Assembly: GCA_024760905.1 (NCBI GenBank)
Contig: CM045732.1
Coordinates: 56,675,496 to 56,739,495, forward strand
DNA from: Plotosus lineatus
Lineage: Eukaryota > Chordata > Actinopteri > Siluriformes > Plotosidae
DNA length: 64,000 nucleotides
Direction of reading: 5' to 3'
The position numbers were made by a program, and so were the translations under genes. Positions 61,757 through 64,000 of the stretch are shown one piece after another (within the stretch, counting starts at the first letter, position 1; each line of letters opens with the position of its first letter). The notes below the pieces were generated by a model, which saw only the letters and a program-made list of their open reading frames with translations, was not told where the DNA came from and made no database searches.

Positions 61757-61940
61757 GGCAGTGGTGGCTGAGTGATTATTGCAATGGGTTACTAATCTGA
61801 ATGTTAGCGGTTCAATCCCCATTGTCATCACTGTTGGGCTCTTGAGCAAGGCCCTTAACCCTCAATTGTACAAGTTGTATAAAAACGATAATTGTAAGTG
61901 GCTCTTGATAAGAGCATCTGCCAAATGCTGTAAATGTAAA
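61757..61940 (+). mobile_element. V-SINE-like element
   Basis: It has a tRNA-like head (GGCAGTGGTGGCTGAGTGAT; B box GCGGTTCAATCCCC). The characteristic tail GAGCAAGGCCCTTAACCCTC, TGATAAGAGCATCTGCCAAA, GCTGTAAATGTAAA is known from fish V-SINE/DANA-type elements. Confidence 0.85.
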
Positions 61941-62155
61941 CGTATGCAAGTAGCATGCAACATGGAGATGGTCTGAAAGTAGTTTGACTGAAATTTCTAA
62001 TTTGTTTAAAGAGGAAAATGAGAATATTAAATACAAAAAAAATAATGTTATGATGATTCTGCAGCAGCCATTGGTCGGAATATCCAGAAACAATATTGCT
62101 ATAAATACAGTGGAATTCAAAGGTTTCAGAGCACGACTGAGTTCTTATTGTTGTT

Positions 62156-62196
62156 GTTATTATTATTATTATTAGTAGTAGTAGTAGTAGTAGTAG

Positions 62197-62248
<52 letters not shown>
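62156..62248. repeat. (TTA)n(GTA)n(GT)n compound microsatellite
   Basis: Three adjoining simple tracts. Confidence 0.95.
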
Positions 62249-62249
<1 letters not shown>

Positions 62250-62900
62250 TTTCTATTAATTCCAACCTTTTTTTTGCTGCTTTAGTAGTGATGTGAGCCG
62301 GTATAGACTCCACAAGTTTGTACAAAAAAATTAATGAAATTACGATGCATTTCATATCAAAACCATCTGAGTTGAAGTGATGAACCTATTCTTCAACAGA
62401 AGAGATTCAGTGTGAGGAAAGTCTGATCTACTGTACAAAGCAGTCGGGGGAAAATTGGGTTTTCAGTGTGCTCAGATTTTCAATGTGCTCTCAAACTGTT
62501 TTGGACTGCATTGTATGTTGTTTGGCCTGACAGAGAATTTTGTTCCAAAGCTTTCCACTTGCAGAATGCACGAGTATTAAAATTATGATTCGCTTCAGGT
62601 TGACATTGACAGACGTACTTGTTTTCGAGTTGTTGAGGTTTGGACTCACCCCATTCAAGTGACCAATTAGACAGGCAAAATACTTTAAGAGCGACATGAT
62701 GAGTCTATTATGATAAGTCTAATAATGGCAGGTTCTGATTTGTGACCAATTTGCATAAAAAAAACCTTCACACAGCACCATCACCACCGATCCGAACTTG
62801 AGAAACACAAACTGACAGAGTATTAACTCAAACTTAAGAATTCGCGCATTTGCAACTTACACTTATCGGTTGAACTTTCATTGAAAATGCTCTCCGTGTA
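62249..62900. other. Unassigned DNA
   Basis: Parts near 62380-62700 (GAACCTATTCTTCAACAGAA, CATTCAAGTGACCAATTAG) suggest an eroded transposon, not identified. Confidence 0.4.
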
Positions 62901-63854
62901 CAGTGGTAGCTCACTTTACGAAAGTCTCACTAAACAAAAAATGCAGGTTATGAAACACATTTTCCTAAAATTTTTGTCTCTGGATACGAAACAAGCTCAC
63001 GTTATGAAAGCGCCATCTTAAAAATTCAAACGCGCCATTCAAACATTCAAGCAATGCGCGAGTTGCTTTCCCATTGGTTGTCTCCAAACACCCCGCCCCA
63101 CTGGCATCCCATTGCCTAGGAGGGAGCTGAATCTCCATAATACAGTACTGTACCCATAATGCTTTGCGTGTGCCTTCGACCCATTGTTCGACACACACAC
63201 GTGAAGGAGAGTTGTACTGTTGGTTCGTGAGTTTCGTGAGATTTTTTTTTTTGAGTGTGAAATCGCAAAGGAGTGTAACCGAAACCCCTCTACAGTCGGG
63301 ACGATATTGAAGCAGAAGGAGGCATTAAAAACGGAGGTACAGTGATGGAGGCGATTATTTCGGAAAAAGCAACTGCCATATTTAAGGACCTCATCAGAGG
63401 GACAGCACATGTTAGATGTTTTGGAGACAAAGTCAGAGAGGCTAGATTGAGATGGTTTGGACATGTACAGAGGAGGGATAGTGAGTATATTGGTCGTAGG
63501 ATGCTGAGGTTGGAACTACCAGGCAGAAGGCCTAGAGGAAGACCAAAGAGAAGATTTATGGATGTGGTGAAGGTGGACATGAAGGTCGTTGGAGTAAGAG
63601 TAGAAGATGCAGAGGATAGGGAGAGATGGAGGCAGATCATTTGCTGTGGCGACCCCTGAAGGGAACAGCCAAAAGTAAAAGAAGAAGATGAAGGAGGGTG
63701 GGGCAACCCTCGGACTTTAAAGCGTCGCATGGGTGGTTCGAGAGATTTAAAAAAGGTAAATAATTTTCTTTTACTTTTAAAACATATTCCATACAAAATT
63801 GGTGTACTTTTATAATTTTTAAAGGGTTTATGGGGTAGTATTGGGAGCCTTGTC
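62901..63854. mobile_element. Family D element interrupted by a LINE 3' end, cut off by SINE-2
   Basis: It opens CAGTGGTAGCTCACTTTACG, preceded by TA. The shared blocks GCAAAGGAGTGTAACCGAAA and ATATTGAAGCAGAAGGAGG follow. After the LINE insert the family D text resumes (TAATTTTTAAAGGGTTTATG). Its right TIR is missing, replaced by the SINE-2 at 63855. Confidence 0.86.
63336..63705 (+). pseudogene. 3' end of a non-LTR retrotransposon ORF
   Basis: The frame from 63342 ends at a stop at 63657-63659. It reads ARLRWFGHVQRRDSEYIGRR, then PGRRPRGRPKRRFMDVVKVD and AEDRERWRQIICCGDP. This is the C-terminal segment of an endonuclease/reverse transcriptase protein of a LINE. The 3' tail is CTGTGGCGACCCCTGAAGGG, then ACAGCCAAAAGTAAAAGAAG. 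It is heavily 5'-truncated, as usual for LINEs, and the RT core is absent. Confidence 0.9.
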
Positions 63855-64000
63855 GGGGCCGGGGGTGTAGTGGTTAGGGTGCTGCTCTCATGATCAGGAG
63901 GTTGTGAGTTCGAATCCCACTGAGACCCTCACTGTGCTAAGACCCCTGGGCAAGGTCTCAACCACAAGTGTGCCTCTGTTCACCCAGCAGTATAAATGGG
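63855..64000 (+). mobile_element. SINE-2, running off the window
   Basis: It begins GGGGCCGGGGGTGTAGTGGT. The B box is GAGTTCGAATCCC. It is intact as far as CAGCAGTATAAATGGG at the right edge. Confidence 0.93.

Noticed and set aside
48718..64000. Canonical supt3h terminal exon (NAYRRNGMAFLAC-like)
   Set aside because: No matching short exon with stop was found by eye on the + strand; it may lie beyond the window or be diverged.

Overview
The window is eukaryotic and almost certainly from a ray-finned fish. It has no dense long ORFs. It does have GT-AG introns around eight short exons of one recognisable vertebrate gene, very abundant (GT)n/(TA)n/(CT)n microsatellites, tRNA-derived SINEs, teleost-type LINE fragments and hundreds of short cut-and-paste transposon remnants. 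One SINE near 61.8 kb has the V-SINE type of tail known from fish. I cannot name the species; a catfish-like ostariophysan is only a guess.

The gene is supt3h (SPT3 homologue, TBP-contacting subunit of the SAGA coactivator), on the + strand. Eight consecutive internal coding exons lie at 22840-22926, 23151-23244, 30088-30224, 36454-36529, 40857-40969, 41930-42040, 44115-44270 and 48607-48717. All join in frame (885 bp, 295 codons) with consensus donors. They cover the end of the N-terminal histone fold, the acidic/basic linker and the C-terminal histone fold. The first coding exon(s), encoding the start of the N-terminal histone fold, and the short terminal exon were not found. The first lies probably upstream of the window; the last is either 3' of it or too diverged to see. 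In vertebrates SUPT3H adjoins RUNX2 and its introns carry RUNX2 regulatory DNA, so repeat-free intronic blocks may matter.

Layout. 1-11.9 kb: 5' intron packed with transposons: a pogo-like end, three small hAT elements with perfect 8-bp target duplications, a degraded LINE and a 240-bp foldback. 12.0-15.3 kb: mostly repeat-poor block. 15.3-21.2 kb: SINEs, nested pogo/hAT elements, a LINE, and a pogo/Tigger-like element still encoding a CENP-B/psq-type helix-turn-helix. 21.2-24.5 kb: exons 1-2 of those visible, with few repeats. 24.5-48.7 kb: the remaining exons, separated by SINEs and DNA transposons, including one nested palindromic element at 35 kb. 48.7-64 kb: downstream intron or 3' flank with more of the same families, two copies of an element carrying telomere-like TTAGGG tracts, a 4-kb repeat-poor block (53.8-57.7 kb), a 600-bp compound GT minisatellite and a LINE 3' end.

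Five home-made family labels are used, assigned by reading the copies against each other. Family A: TIR CAGACGCTCCCCGACTTACG. Family B: TIR CAGGGATCCCTC. Family C: TIR CAGACAGTCGTCGACTTACG. Family D: TIR CAGTGGTACCTCACCTTACG. Family E: TIR CAGTGGTACCTTTG. All are flanked by TA and look like non-autonomous pogo/Tigger-type elements. SINE-1, SINE-2 and SINE-3 are three tRNA-derived SINE families. No CRISPR, operon, viral gene or wholly new system was seen; the most checkable oddities concern splicing of supt3h and the repeat families.
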